DNA of 64,000 bases from positions 246,110 through 310,109 of the forward strand of contig JAKLKU010000007.1 in the NCBI GenBank assembly GCA_023150475.1, given 5' to 3'. Position 1 is the stretch's first letter; each line of letters starts with the position of its first letter. The notes beneath the pieces were generated by a model. It was not told where the DNA came from and searched no databases. It worked only from the letters and a program-made list of their open reading frames with translations. A program made the translations under genes and the position numbers. Of the stretch, positions 49,203 through 57,743 are shown in pieces. Origin of the DNA: Planctomycetota bacterium. GTDB taxonomy: Bacteria; Planctomycetota; UBA1135; GCA-002686595.

Positions 49203-50909
49203 ATGAAAGTTCTGGCAGTGGCAGGCTGCTTCGTAGCCATCGGTCTGTGCGGCGCAGCGCGCGCGCAATCGACTCTCTACACGTTCCTCGGCGACAAAGC
49301 CGACGACGAATTCGGATGGTGCATCGACGCCGCGGGAGACGTCGATGCGGATGGTTGGGACGACGTCGTCGTCGGAGCGCGTTACGCCGATTCGAACGGC
49401 GCGAACGCCGGCCTCGTGCGTGTCTTCAGCGGCCGCACCGGCGCGATCCTCTACAACTGGAAGGGCGCGAAAGCGTACGACCACCTCGGCACCGCTTGCG
49501 CCGGCATCGGCGACATCAACGGTGACGGCAACGCCGACATCCTCGTCGGCATCGACGGCACGGACGCGAATGGTTCGTCGAGCGGCTCCGCGGTCGTCTA
49601 CTCGGGCAAGACGGGCGCCGTGCTCCAGACGATCAACGGGCTCTCCGCGAACGACATCTTCGGCACGGCCGTCGATGGCGTCGGCGACGTCAACGGCGAC
49701 GGCAAGGGCGATTACGTGATCGGCGCGCCGTGGGACGACAATGCGAACGGCGTCGATTGCGGCGCCGCGATGGTCGTCTCGGGCGCGAACGGCAGCGTGC
49801 TCTTCACGTTGCTCGGCGACGCGTCGAGCGACTACTTCGGCACGTCGGTCGCCGGCGTCGGTGACGTCAACAAGGACGGGCGTCCGGACGTGGCCGTCGG
49901 CGCGCCCTACGGCGACGGACCGACTGGTTCCGCGTCGGGTTACGTGCGCGTCTACTCCGGCCTGAACGGTTCGGTGCTCTACACGCTGCGCGGCGACAGC
50001 GCCGGCGACAACCTCGGCGGTTCGGTCGGCGCGGCCGGCGACGTCAACGCCGATGGTTGGGCCGACGTCATCGCCGGTGCGATGTACGACGATCCGAACG
50101 GCACGTCGTCGGGCAGCGCGATCGTGTTCTCCGGCAAGACCGGCGCGCAGCTCTTCAAGTTCGTCGGCGACGCGGCGACCGATCTCTTCGGCAGCTCGGT
50201 CGGCGGCGCGGGCGACTTCGACAACGACGGGTTCGCCGACTTGCTCGTCGGTGCGACGTGGGACGACAACAGCGGCACCAACGCCGGCTCGTTGCGCGTG
50301 TTCTCCGGCTTCGATGGCCAAGCGCTCTTCACGTTGAACGGCGCCGCGTCGGGCGATCAGTTCGGCTACAAGGTCGCGGCGGTCGGCGACGTCAACAACG
50401 ACGGCGTGATCGACTTCGCGGGTTCGAGCTACCTCGCTGCGCAGAACGGTGCAGCGTCCGGGTTCGTGCGCGTGTGGTCGCCGTTGCCGCAACCGGTCGT
50501 GACGTACTGCACGAGCAAGCAGAACTCGCTCGGTTGCACGCCGACGATCAGCTCGACCGGCTCGCCGAAGGTCAGCGGCACCGCGGCCTTCACCGTGCGC
50601 GCGGCGAACGAGATCGGCGGACTGCAAGGTTCGCTGTTCTACGGCTTCGTGCCGCAGATGAAGCCGTTCCAAGGCGGCTGGCTCTGCGTCGAACAGCCGC
50701 TGATGCGCACGACCGTGATGACGGCGAGCGGGACGAGCGGCGCGTGCAACGGCTCGTTCTCGTTCGACTTCAACAACTGGATCCGCAACGGCGGCGACCC
50801 GTCGCTCGCGGCCGGTCGGTTCGTGTGCGTGCAGTTCTGGTCTCGCGATCCGAACGCGCCGAGCACGTCGAACACGACCAACGCGCTGCGCTTCGTGATC
50901 AACCCGTAG
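49203..50909 (+). CDS. Secreted FG-GAP (integrin-alpha-like) repeat protein with C-terminal YC/GC/LC/C module
   Basis: Signal peptide; ~7 repeats of GD...D.FG..V.GAGDVN.DG.AD...GA..DD..G..SG....SG; C-terminal TYCTSKQNSLGCTPTI. Confidence 0.92.
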   Translation: MKVLAVAGCFVAIGLCGAARAQSTLYTFLGDKADDEFGWCIDAAGDVDADGWDDVVVGARYADSNGANAGLVRVFSGRTGAILYNWKGAKAYDHLGTACAGIGDINGDGNADILVGIDGTDANGSSSGSAVVYSGKTGAVLQTINGLSANDIFGTAVDGVGDVNGDGKGDYVIGAPWDDNANGVDCGAAMVVSGANGSVLFTLLGDASSDYFGTSVAGVGDVNKDGRPDVAVGAPYGDGPTGSASGYVRVYSGLNGSVLYTLRGDSAGDNLGGSVGAAGDVNADGWADVIAGAMYDDPNGTSSGSAIVFSGKTGAQLFKFVGDAATDLFGSSVGGAGDFDNDGFADLLVGATWDDNSGTNAGSLRVFSGFDGQALFTLNGAASGDQFGYKVAAVGDVNNDGVIDFAGSSYLAAQNGAASGFVRVWSPLPQPVVTYCTSKQNSLGCTPTISSTGSPKVSGTAAFTVRAANEIGGLQGSLFYGFVPQMKPFQGGWLCVEQPLMRTTVMTASGTSGACNGSFSFDFNNWIRNGGDPSLAAGRFVCVQFWSRDPNAPSTSNTTNALRFVINP

Positions 50910-50931
50910 AGCGGAAGGACCGCGCACTCGG

Positions 50932-50961
50932 GGCCCGCTCGCCGACGACGGCGCGCGGGCC
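50932..50961 (+). terminator. Hairpin GGCCCGC...GCCG/CGGC...GCGGGCC downstream of the FG-GAP gene; no U-tract
   Basis: 7-bp outer and 4-bp inner stem. Confidence 0.4.
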
Positions 50962-51195
50962 TCGCTCGTTCGTGGGCGTCCGCGAGAACCTTCCCGAAGC
51001 GGCCTGACTCGGCGCGGGGATCGGCGCGGAGCGCGGGCGGACGCCCGCCGCCTGCGCGAGGACCCGCGACGCGAGTGCACCGTCGGTCGCTCCCGCTGCG
51101 CGGCCCGCGGAGCCTTGGTCTCGACGAATTCCCGGAACCTCGGCCCGTTTCGCGTCGTCCGAGCGACTTCGCAGGCACCGGAAGGAGGGATCCCC

Positions 51196-52578
51196 ATGTC
51201 GTTCCGTCGCCGCCCGTCGCTCGTCGCTCCCGTGTTCGCTCTCGCCGCCGCTGGAGCGTTGCTCGCTCCGCGCTCCTCACGCGCGTTCACGTTGACCGGT
51301 TGGTCGCTCGGCCTCGATGCTCGCGAGGTCGGCGTCTTCGACAACTTCACCGACCCGAGCGCGAACGACAACGTCGCGCAGCACCCGAACTGGCCCGGCA
51401 CGAGCGGCGTCGAGCTCGCGTGTTGGAAGGCCGTCACCGAATGGCAGAGCGAGCTCTTCGGCGACGGCTCGGGCGATCCGTTCCAACCGGACGGCGTCGG
51501 CTCCGGTGGTGCGAACTTCGATCCGGCGTGGTGCGGCGCCGTCACTTCGGTCGGCGGCGTCGACGACAACGTGATCTCCGAGCTCAACGGCACCGGCGGA
51601 GGCGTGTTCGCGTTCACCGAGTTCGGCTCGAACGGTTGGCGCATCCGGCTGTATCGCGACGTCACGTGGGACGACGGTCCCGGCGCGCCGATCCCTGGAG
51701 CCGTCGACGTCCAAGGCGTCGTGACGCACGAGTACGGCCACGCGCTCGGGCTCGGCCACTCGACCGTGACCGGCGCGACGATGGGGCCCGTGATCTCCGG
51801 CGACGGCACGAGCGTGCGTTCGATCGAGGTCGACGACCGCGCCGGCGTGCAAGCGATCTACGGAGCGCGGAGCGCGGCGAAACCGCACGTCGCGTCGGTC
51901 GCGATCGTCGGCAACGAGCTAGTGCTCTCGGGCACGGGCTTCGTGCCGGGCAGCGACGTCTGGCTGACGAGTGCGTCGCTCGCTCCGTTGCCCGCTCCCG
52001 CGATCGTCGGCAACTTGACGCCGTTCCCGGACGGGACGCTGCACGTGCCGCTCGCGGGCAACGTCGGGGCCCTGCTGGTGCGTGTGCCCGGTGCCTCGGG
52101 CGCCGCGCTCTCGAATTCGTATCCGGTCGCGGACGCTCCCGGCGCAGCGTTCGCGTACTGCACGGCCAAGCCGAACTCGCTCGGTTGCACGTCGACGCCG
52201 CTCTTGAGCGGGAACCTGAGCGCGAGTTTGCCGAGCGGCGCGCTCGTGACGTGCGCTTCCCTGCTCAACCAGAAGTTCGGGCTCGTGTTCTACGGCACGA
52301 GCGGTCCACATTCGGCCGCGTTCGGCGGCGGCACGTTGTGCGTGCATCCGCCGATCCGTCGGCTGTCGGTGCAGTCGACCGGCGGCAGCACTCCGCCGAC
52401 CAGCGATTGTTCGGGAGCGTTGCAGTACGACCTGAACGCATGGATCGCGAGCGGCGCCGATCCGGCGCTCGTCGCCGGCGCCGTGCTCTGGCTCCAAGGT
52501 TGGAGCCGCGATCCAGGCTTCGCGCCGCCCGACAACGTCGGCCTCACCGCCGGCCTCCGCGCGACGATCGGGCCGTGA
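51196..52578 (+). CDS. Secreted matrixin-type zinc metalloprotease with C-terminal YC/GC/LC/CSG module
   Basis: AAGGAGG RBS; signal peptide; VVTHEYGHALGLGHS (HExxHxxGxxH); C-terminal AYCTAKPNSLGCTSTP. Confidence 0.92.
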   Translation: MSFRRRPSLVAPVFALAAAGALLAPRSSRAFTLTGWSLGLDAREVGVFDNFTDPSANDNVAQHPNWPGTSGVELACWKAVTEWQSELFGDGSGDPFQPDGVGSGGANFDPAWCGAVTSVGGVDDNVISELNGTGGGVFAFTEFGSNGWRIRLYRDVTWDDGPGAPIPGAVDVQGVVTHEYGHALGLGHSTVTGATMGPVISGDGTSVRSIEVDDRAGVQAIYGARSAAKPHVASVAIVGNELVLSGTGFVPGSDVWLTSASLAPLPAPAIVGNLTPFPDGTLHVPLAGNVGALLVRVPGASGAALSNSYPVADAPGAAFAYCTAKPNSLGCTSTPLLSGNLSASLPSGALVTCASLLNQKFGLVFYGTSGPHSAAFGGGTLCVHPPIRRLSVQSTGGSTPPTSDCSGALQYDLNAWIASGADPALVAGAVLWLQGWSRDPGFAPPDNVGLTAGLRATIGP

Positions 52579-52581
52579 GCG

Positions 52582-53226
52582 CTACTCGCCGGAGTCCATC
52601 GCGGAGATGAACGCGTCGGCTTCGGCGATCGACGCTTCCATGTCCTTGACGAGCTCCTGGACCTTGCCGTCGATCTCACCGACTTGCGTCGACAAGGACG
52701 CGATCGCCTGCGCGTTGAGGTTGTGCTTCAGGAAGAGCACGCGGTCGTTGAACGCGGTCAGGACCGGCTGCATCTTCGCTTCGGCCTTCTTCATCGCCGC
52801 CATCAGGTCCGTGTAGCGCGTCTTCGTGTCGGCCAGCATCTTCTGGCTCTGCGCCTTGAGGTCCGGCGAGTTCATCTGCTCGATCTCGGCCTTCCACTCG
52901 ACGAAGAGATCGTTTGCGACCCGCTCGATCGATTCGATGCGGTCGGTGACCTCTTCGACTTGCTCGGACGCGTCTTCGTACTCGCCCTTCAGCGTCTCGT
53001 ACTGTTCCTCGAGCGCTCCGCCTTCGAACTGGGTGACGCTCTTGAACGCGTCCAAGGCGCTCTGGAACTGCTCCTTCGCTTCCTTCTGCGCGTCGCGCCC
53101 TTCTTCGACGCGGTCGACGAGGATGTCGCGTTTCTCGACGCCGAACTTCTCCATCACGCCGTAGTAGGCGCTCTGGCAACCGACGAGCAGGACGACGCAC
53201 ACGCTGGCGAGTTGAAGGGTACGCAT
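52582..53226 (-). CDS. DUF2959-family lipoprotein
   Basis: Lipobox LLVGCQSAYYGVMEKFGVEKRDILVDRV; coiled-coil body. Confidence 0.88.
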   Translation of the reverse strand: MRTLQLASVCVVLLVGCQSAYYGVMEKFGVEKRDILVDRVEEGRDAQKEAKEQFQSALDAFKSVTQFEGGALEEQYETLKGEYEDASEQVEEVTDRIESIERVANDLFVEWKAEIEQMNSPDLKAQSQKMLADTKTRYTDLMAAMKKAEAKMQPVLTAFNDRVLFLKHNLNAQAIASLSTQVGEIDGKVQELVKDMEASIAEADAFISAMDSGE

Positions 53227-53323
53227 GGCGACTCACAGGCTAGCGACCGGCACCGGTGCGCGCTGGACACGGAATGGTTAGCGTGTCGACGCGCAGCCGG
53301 CGTGCCGCGTTCCTACTTCGCAC

Positions 53324-54466
53324 ATGGGCTTCAATCGTTGGCTTGCCACGCTGGGCTGGGTGTTGCTCGTCGGCGCACTGTTTCTCGGCAGCGGTCGGAC
53401 TCGGGATGCCGAGACGTTGCGAGATGCGCAAGTGATGGCGGGCGTGCTGCCCGCGGCGGTCGCCCTGTTCGCCTTCGGATTCCGTGCCGAAGCACGACTC
53501 TTCCTTGGGTACCCGGAGCTGCTCGCGCCGTTCGGGTGGTACCTCGGCGTCTGCGTCGGTTGGTTGCTCGCGGTCGGCGCTCCGTTGGGCGTCGCGGGCC
53601 TTGGTCTCGACGCGCTGAGCACCGAGTTCGGCGGTGCGCCGGGGCCCGCGGGTGCCGAGCCGACCTCGGCGGTGCTGGGCGGGCTCTTGAGCGCAGGTTT
53701 CCTCCTGGTCGTCGGTTGGCTCGCCGCCACCGTCCTGTTCGAAGCTTGGTGCGCCGAACTCGTGGTCGGAGTGATCGGTGGACGACCGCCGGACCTCGAG
53801 GCGAGCCTGCGGGCCGCGTGCATCAAGTCGTGGCGTGTCGTCGGCGTCGAAGCGCTCGCGCGGATTCCTGGGGTCGTGCTGCTCGCGCTCGCCGTGCCAC
53901 TCGCGCGTCGTCTGCTGCCGAACCCACCGAGCCCGCTGATGCTGCTCGTGACCGTCGGGCTCCTGGTCCTGCCGTTCGTCGTGGCGTGGAGCATCTGCAG
54001 CTCGAACTGGCTCGTCGCCGTCGTCGGCGCGCCGCGTGGATTGCCGCTGCTCGCCGCGACGCAGGACGGTCTCCGCGTCGTGCGCCGCACGTGGTGGCGC
54101 GTCGCGGCGCATGCGTTGATCGTCGGCGCGCTCGTCGTCACGGCGAGCGAACGCGCTCCGGAGCCGACGGGTACCCCGCAACGCGTCGAGACCGCCCTCT
54201 TCCGTTCGAGCGGGCTCTCCACTTCCGTCTCGATTTCGTCCCCGATCGCCGGGGAACGGACGAGAGAACGCCGGTGGGCGCTCGACACGAGTTTCACCGG
54301 TGGCGTGCCGACGAGCTCGCGGTGGCTCGCGCGCGACGACGGCGAGGGCCTCGGTCTCGGCAGCATGCCGACCGCCGTCGTGTCCGTCGTGGTGTTCGCG
54401 CTGTCGCTCGCGCTGCGGCTCTTCGTGGCTCGCGCCGTTGCCGAGCACCGGCGCCCCGAGCCGTGA
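53324..54466 (+). CDS. Hypothetical multi-TM membrane protein
   Basis: Several hydrophobic segments (WLATLGWVLLVGALFLGS, VMAGVLPAAVALFAFGF, LMLLVTVGLLVLPFVVAWS). Confidence 0.65.
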   Translation: MGFNRWLATLGWVLLVGALFLGSGRTRDAETLRDAQVMAGVLPAAVALFAFGFRAEARLFLGYPELLAPFGWYLGVCVGWLLAVGAPLGVAGLGLDALSTEFGGAPGPAGAEPTSAVLGGLLSAGFLLVVGWLAATVLFEAWCAELVVGVIGGRPPDLEASLRAACIKSWRVVGVEALARIPGVVLLALAVPLARRLLPNPPSPLMLLVTVGLLVLPFVVAWSICSSNWLVAVVGAPRGLPLLAATQDGLRVVRRTWWRVAAHALIVGALVVTASERAPEPTGTPQRVETALFRSSGLSTSVSISSPIAGERTRERRWALDTSFTGGVPTSSRWLARDDGEGLGLGSMPTAVVSVVVFALSLALRLFVARAVAEHRRPEP

Positions 54467-54537
54467 GGCGGCACACCGAGCCGTGAGGCGGCGCCCGGAG
54501 CCGTGGGGCGGCACACGGAGCCGTGAGGCGGCGCGCA
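54458..54537. repeat. 4 x 20 bp tandem repeat (GAGCCGTGAGGCGGCACACC) spanning the stop codon of 53324..54466
   Basis: Units start at 54458, 54478, 54498, 54518. Confidence 0.93.
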
Positions 54538-54568
54538 GCGTGCCCGCGGGCGCGTTGCGCAGCGAGGG

Positions 54569-55594
54569 TCAGACGCTCGCGAGCGCCGAGCGCATCCGCG
54601 CCGTGACGGCGGTCACGAACTCCGAGCACTTGAGGCGGCCGCCGATGTCCGCGGTCTTCTCGCCGGAGCTCACGGCGTCGAGCACGGAGCTCTTCAGCGC
54701 CTTCGCCGCGTCGACTTCGCCGACGTGACGCAGGAGCGACGAGAACGCGAACAGCGCCGCGAACGGATTGCAGAGATCCTTGCCCGCGATGTCGGGCGCG
54801 GTGCCGCCCGCCGGATCGAACATCGCGAGCGTGATCGCGCCGTCGTCGTCGAACGAGTAGTTGGAGCTGTCGCCGAGCCCGACCGAGCCGATCAGGCCGC
54901 ACGCCATGTCCGACAGGAAGTCGCCGTACTCGTTCGGGCAGACGATCACTTGGTACTTCTCGGGCTTCATGATCAGGTTCGCGAGCAACGAATCGAAGAG
55001 CTCGCGCCGATAGGGGATGCCCGGGTAGTCCTCGGCGACGTGGCCCGCGACTTCCTCGAAGAGCCCGTCGGTCTGCGCTTGGATGGTGTACTTCGACGTC
55101 GAGACGACGCCGCCGTGGCGCAGCATCGCGAGCTTGAACGCGAAGCGCGACGCGTGGCGCGCCGGCGTGCGTTCGATCACGCGCAGGCTGACCGCCGTGT
55201 CGGGTCCGATGCGCCGGCCGGCGTCTTCGTACGTGCCGCCGGTGCCGATGCGGACGACGTCGATGTCGAGCTTCTGCGTGAAGTTCGTGCGGATGCCGGG
55301 GATCGAGCACACCGGCCGGTGGATGACCGAGAATTCGCAGCGGTCGCGCAGGATCGCGTTCGGCGACTCGTTCTTGGTCGCGGTCGGGTACTTGAGCGCA
55401 ACCTTGTGCAGCCGCATCAAGGCTTCGGCTTCGTCGTAGAGCGGGAGCCCGCGCTGCGTACGGTGCTCGAGCGACAGGTCGACCGGCACGAACTCGATCC
55501 GGCAGGGCAGGATCTCGGCGATCGCGTGGACGCTCTGCGAGAGCTCGGGCGAGATGCCGTCACCGAGCAGTTCGACGACCTTGTACGTCTTCAT
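54569..55594 (-). CDS. Isocitrate/isopropylmalate dehydrogenase family protein (NAD-type IDH-like)
   Basis: VVELLGDGISPEL; NESPNAILRDRCEFSVIHRPV; NEYGDFLSDMACGLIGSVGLGDSSNYS; ALFEP-equivalent GGTAPDIAGKDLCNP. Confidence 0.9.
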   Translation of the reverse strand: MKTYKVVELLGDGISPELSQSVHAIAEILPCRIEFVPVDLSLEHRTQRGLPLYDEAEALMRLHKVALKYPTATKNESPNAILRDRCEFSVIHRPVCSIPGIRTNFTQKLDIDVVRIGTGGTYEDAGRRIGPDTAVSLRVIERTPARHASRFAFKLAMLRHGGVVSTSKYTIQAQTDGLFEEVAGHVAEDYPGIPYRRELFDSLLANLIMKPEKYQVIVCPNEYGDFLSDMACGLIGSVGLGDSSNYSFDDDGAITLAMFDPAGGTAPDIAGKDLCNPFAALFAFSSLLRHVGEVDAAKALKSSVLDAVSSGEKTADIGGRLKCSEFVTAVTARMRSALASV

Positions 55595-55750
55595 GGTGGT
55601 TTGCGGGTGCGCGTTCTCCACGGCGTTGGGCCGACGAGGATACCCGCTTCGGCGCGTCGCTCGGAATTCGCGCCGACGTGGTGCGCTCCTCGCGTGCGGG
55701 AGTGGGTTCCGTCGTGCCGCACGGTGCACACGGTCCGGCATCTTGGAAGA

Positions 55751-57688
55751 ATGGCGCGCCAGGAGCCGCCCGTGACTCAGCGCGCCAAGCCTGCCTTCCT
55801 CGAACCGCGGTGGATCGCCGGCGCGCTGCCGGCGCTCGCGCTCTCGCTCTCGACCCACGTCGCGGCGCAGGATCCCGCGCCGGAAGCACCGCAACCGTTC
55901 ATCGGCGCGTGGTGCAATCTGCTCGACAATCACTCGTTCGGCGAAGTTTCGGACGCCGAGGGCGAGCTCGCAGCGCGCATCCCGTGGTGGAAGGTCGTGT
56001 CGGGCGAGCCGCGGATCGTCGAGTGGCACGCGGATCCCACGCATCCGTGGGGCGTGCTCGAGACGCCGAAAGGGGCCGTCGTGCGGCAACCGGTCGCGGC
56101 CTACGCGGCTGCCCTGCGCGAGTCGCTCCTTCCATCCGCACTCGAGAGCGCCACGTTCGACGTCAAGGGGCGGCTCGAAGGCCCAGGTGTCGTCACGTTG
56201 ATCGACGGCAGCGGGGGGCGAGCGCGTGTCCCCGTCCGCGCGACCGACACGGGGGAGTTCGAGATCGAACTCGCCGAGTTCGAAGCAGCGCTTGGACGAG
56301 CCGCGGTGCCGCGCTTCGAGATCGAACTGTCGAACGACGACAGCGATGTGCCCGCGCGCTGGTCGCTCGTGCTCGCGCGGACGCCGCTGATCGAGTACGC
56401 GGGCGAATTGCGACGCGTCTTGCACGACGAGCTCGACTGGATCTTCTCCCTATGGCTCGAACGGTGCCTCGATCGCGAAGGGCCGCGCGAGACGTCGTTC
56501 ACCTGTCGCATGCTCGACGTCGTCACCGGCGCGACGCTGGTCACCGTCGAAGCGGTCGGTCAGCCGCAGCCGCTCTACGAGTTGATGCTCGACGCGTGGG
56601 CCGTCGACCACGATCCGCAGTGGGGCGCGGCGCTCGAGCGTTACGTAGAAGAGTTGCTGTCGATCGGCGTGCATCCGGTGACCGGCATCCCGCGCCAGTG
56701 GGACTGCGTGCGCGACGTGCCGCTCGACCGCAACGCGCTCGAGATCGGCAAGGCGTTCCACTTCCTGATCGACCTCGCGGAGAAGGGGCCCGAGCGTTTC
56801 CGCGAACGTGCGCTCGCCGCGTCGAAGAAGCTCGGCGAGACGGTGCTCGCGAAAGGCGTCTTGCCCGACGGCTCGATCGCGCCGATCTACGTGCCCGAGG
56901 ACGCGTCGCCGCGCACCGATGCCGCGCCGCTGCGGCGCCTCGACGTCGCGGCGGAGCTCGCGCGGCTCGCGAAGCTCACCGGCGAGCGTCGTTTCACGGA
57001 AGCGGCCGAACGCGCGCTCGCCGAGTTCGAGTTCACCAACCACTGGCCGGGCACGTGGGATCGCATCGATCCGGGCTTCGACGACAGCTTCGGTCACTAC
57101 GGCGCGCGCGCCGTGACGATGCTCGAAGCGTTTCCCGACGACCCGGTGTTCCGGCGCGTCGTCGCGAGCGGTTGGCAGGTCTACGGACCGCTCTGGCGCG
57201 ACGCGATTCGGTTCGGCGGCTCGATGGCGGCCGACCAAGTGCGCTGTTGGGACCTGCTCGAGCGTTACACGCGCCTCGAGCCGAGCGCGCGCGACGAGTT
57301 CCGCCGCACGCTGATCGGCGCCGTCAGCGCGCACTTCAAGGGTGAGCAGTACGGCAACGGCGCGTGGGGCGACGTCACGTACTTCGATTTCGATCCGAAG
57401 GTCGGACTTTCGGTCGGCGACTTGCCCGGCGCGCCGGCGAATCTGCTCTGGGGGCTCGGCATCGCGAACCGACGGGAGCTCGCGCTCGGCGATCCGGAGC
57501 TCGGCAGCGCCGCGGGGATCGGCGGCTCGATCGAAGCCATGTTCACCGCCGTCTTCCTGTCGACGCGCGAAGCGTACAAGCGTCCGTTCGGCTACCTCTC
57601 GACCCAGCGCGAGCGCAGCGGCGCGAATCCCGGCGCCGGCGAGTTGCGGGTCGCGCGCGGCTTGATCGAGATGTTCGCGACGCTCTGA
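55751..57688 (+). CDS. Secreted hypothetical, probable (alpha/alpha)6-toroid glycosidase-like protein
   Basis: Signal-like N-terminus; helical repeat pattern (LDVAAELARLAKLTGERRFTEAAERALAEF..., DSFGHYGARAVTM). Confidence 0.6.
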   Translation: MARQEPPVTQRAKPAFLEPRWIAGALPALALSLSTHVAAQDPAPEAPQPFIGAWCNLLDNHSFGEVSDAEGELAARIPWWKVVSGEPRIVEWHADPTHPWGVLETPKGAVVRQPVAAYAAALRESLLPSALESATFDVKGRLEGPGVVTLIDGSGGRARVPVRATDTGEFEIELAEFEAALGRAAVPRFEIELSNDDSDVPARWSLVLARTPLIEYAGELRRVLHDELDWIFSLWLERCLDREGPRETSFTCRMLDVVTGATLVTVEAVGQPQPLYELMLDAWAVDHDPQWGAALERYVEELLSIGVHPVTGIPRQWDCVRDVPLDRNALEIGKAFHFLIDLAEKGPERFRERALAASKKLGETVLAKGVLPDGSIAPIYVPEDASPRTDAAPLRRLDVAAELARLAKLTGERRFTEAAERALAEFEFTNHWPGTWDRIDPGFDDSFGHYGARAVTMLEAFPDDPVFRRVVASGWQVYGPLWRDAIRFGGSMAADQVRCWDLLERYTRLEPSARDEFRRTLIGAVSAHFKGEQYGNGAWGDVTYFDFDPKVGLSVGDLPGAPANLLWGLGIANRRELALGDPELGSAAGIGGSIEAMFTAVFLSTREAYKRPFGYLSTQRERSGANPGAGELRVARGLIEMFATL

Positions 57689-57743
57689 AGGCGTCCGCAC
57701 CGAGAACGTATCCGCCGGCCGGCGCGCGGATAGCATCGGAAGC

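Noticed and set aside
54725-55750. Plus-strand extension upstream of 55751 in the 987-aa ORF
   Set aside because: Antisense to the IDH gene and of ghost-ORF composition; a signal-like start at 55751 is preferred
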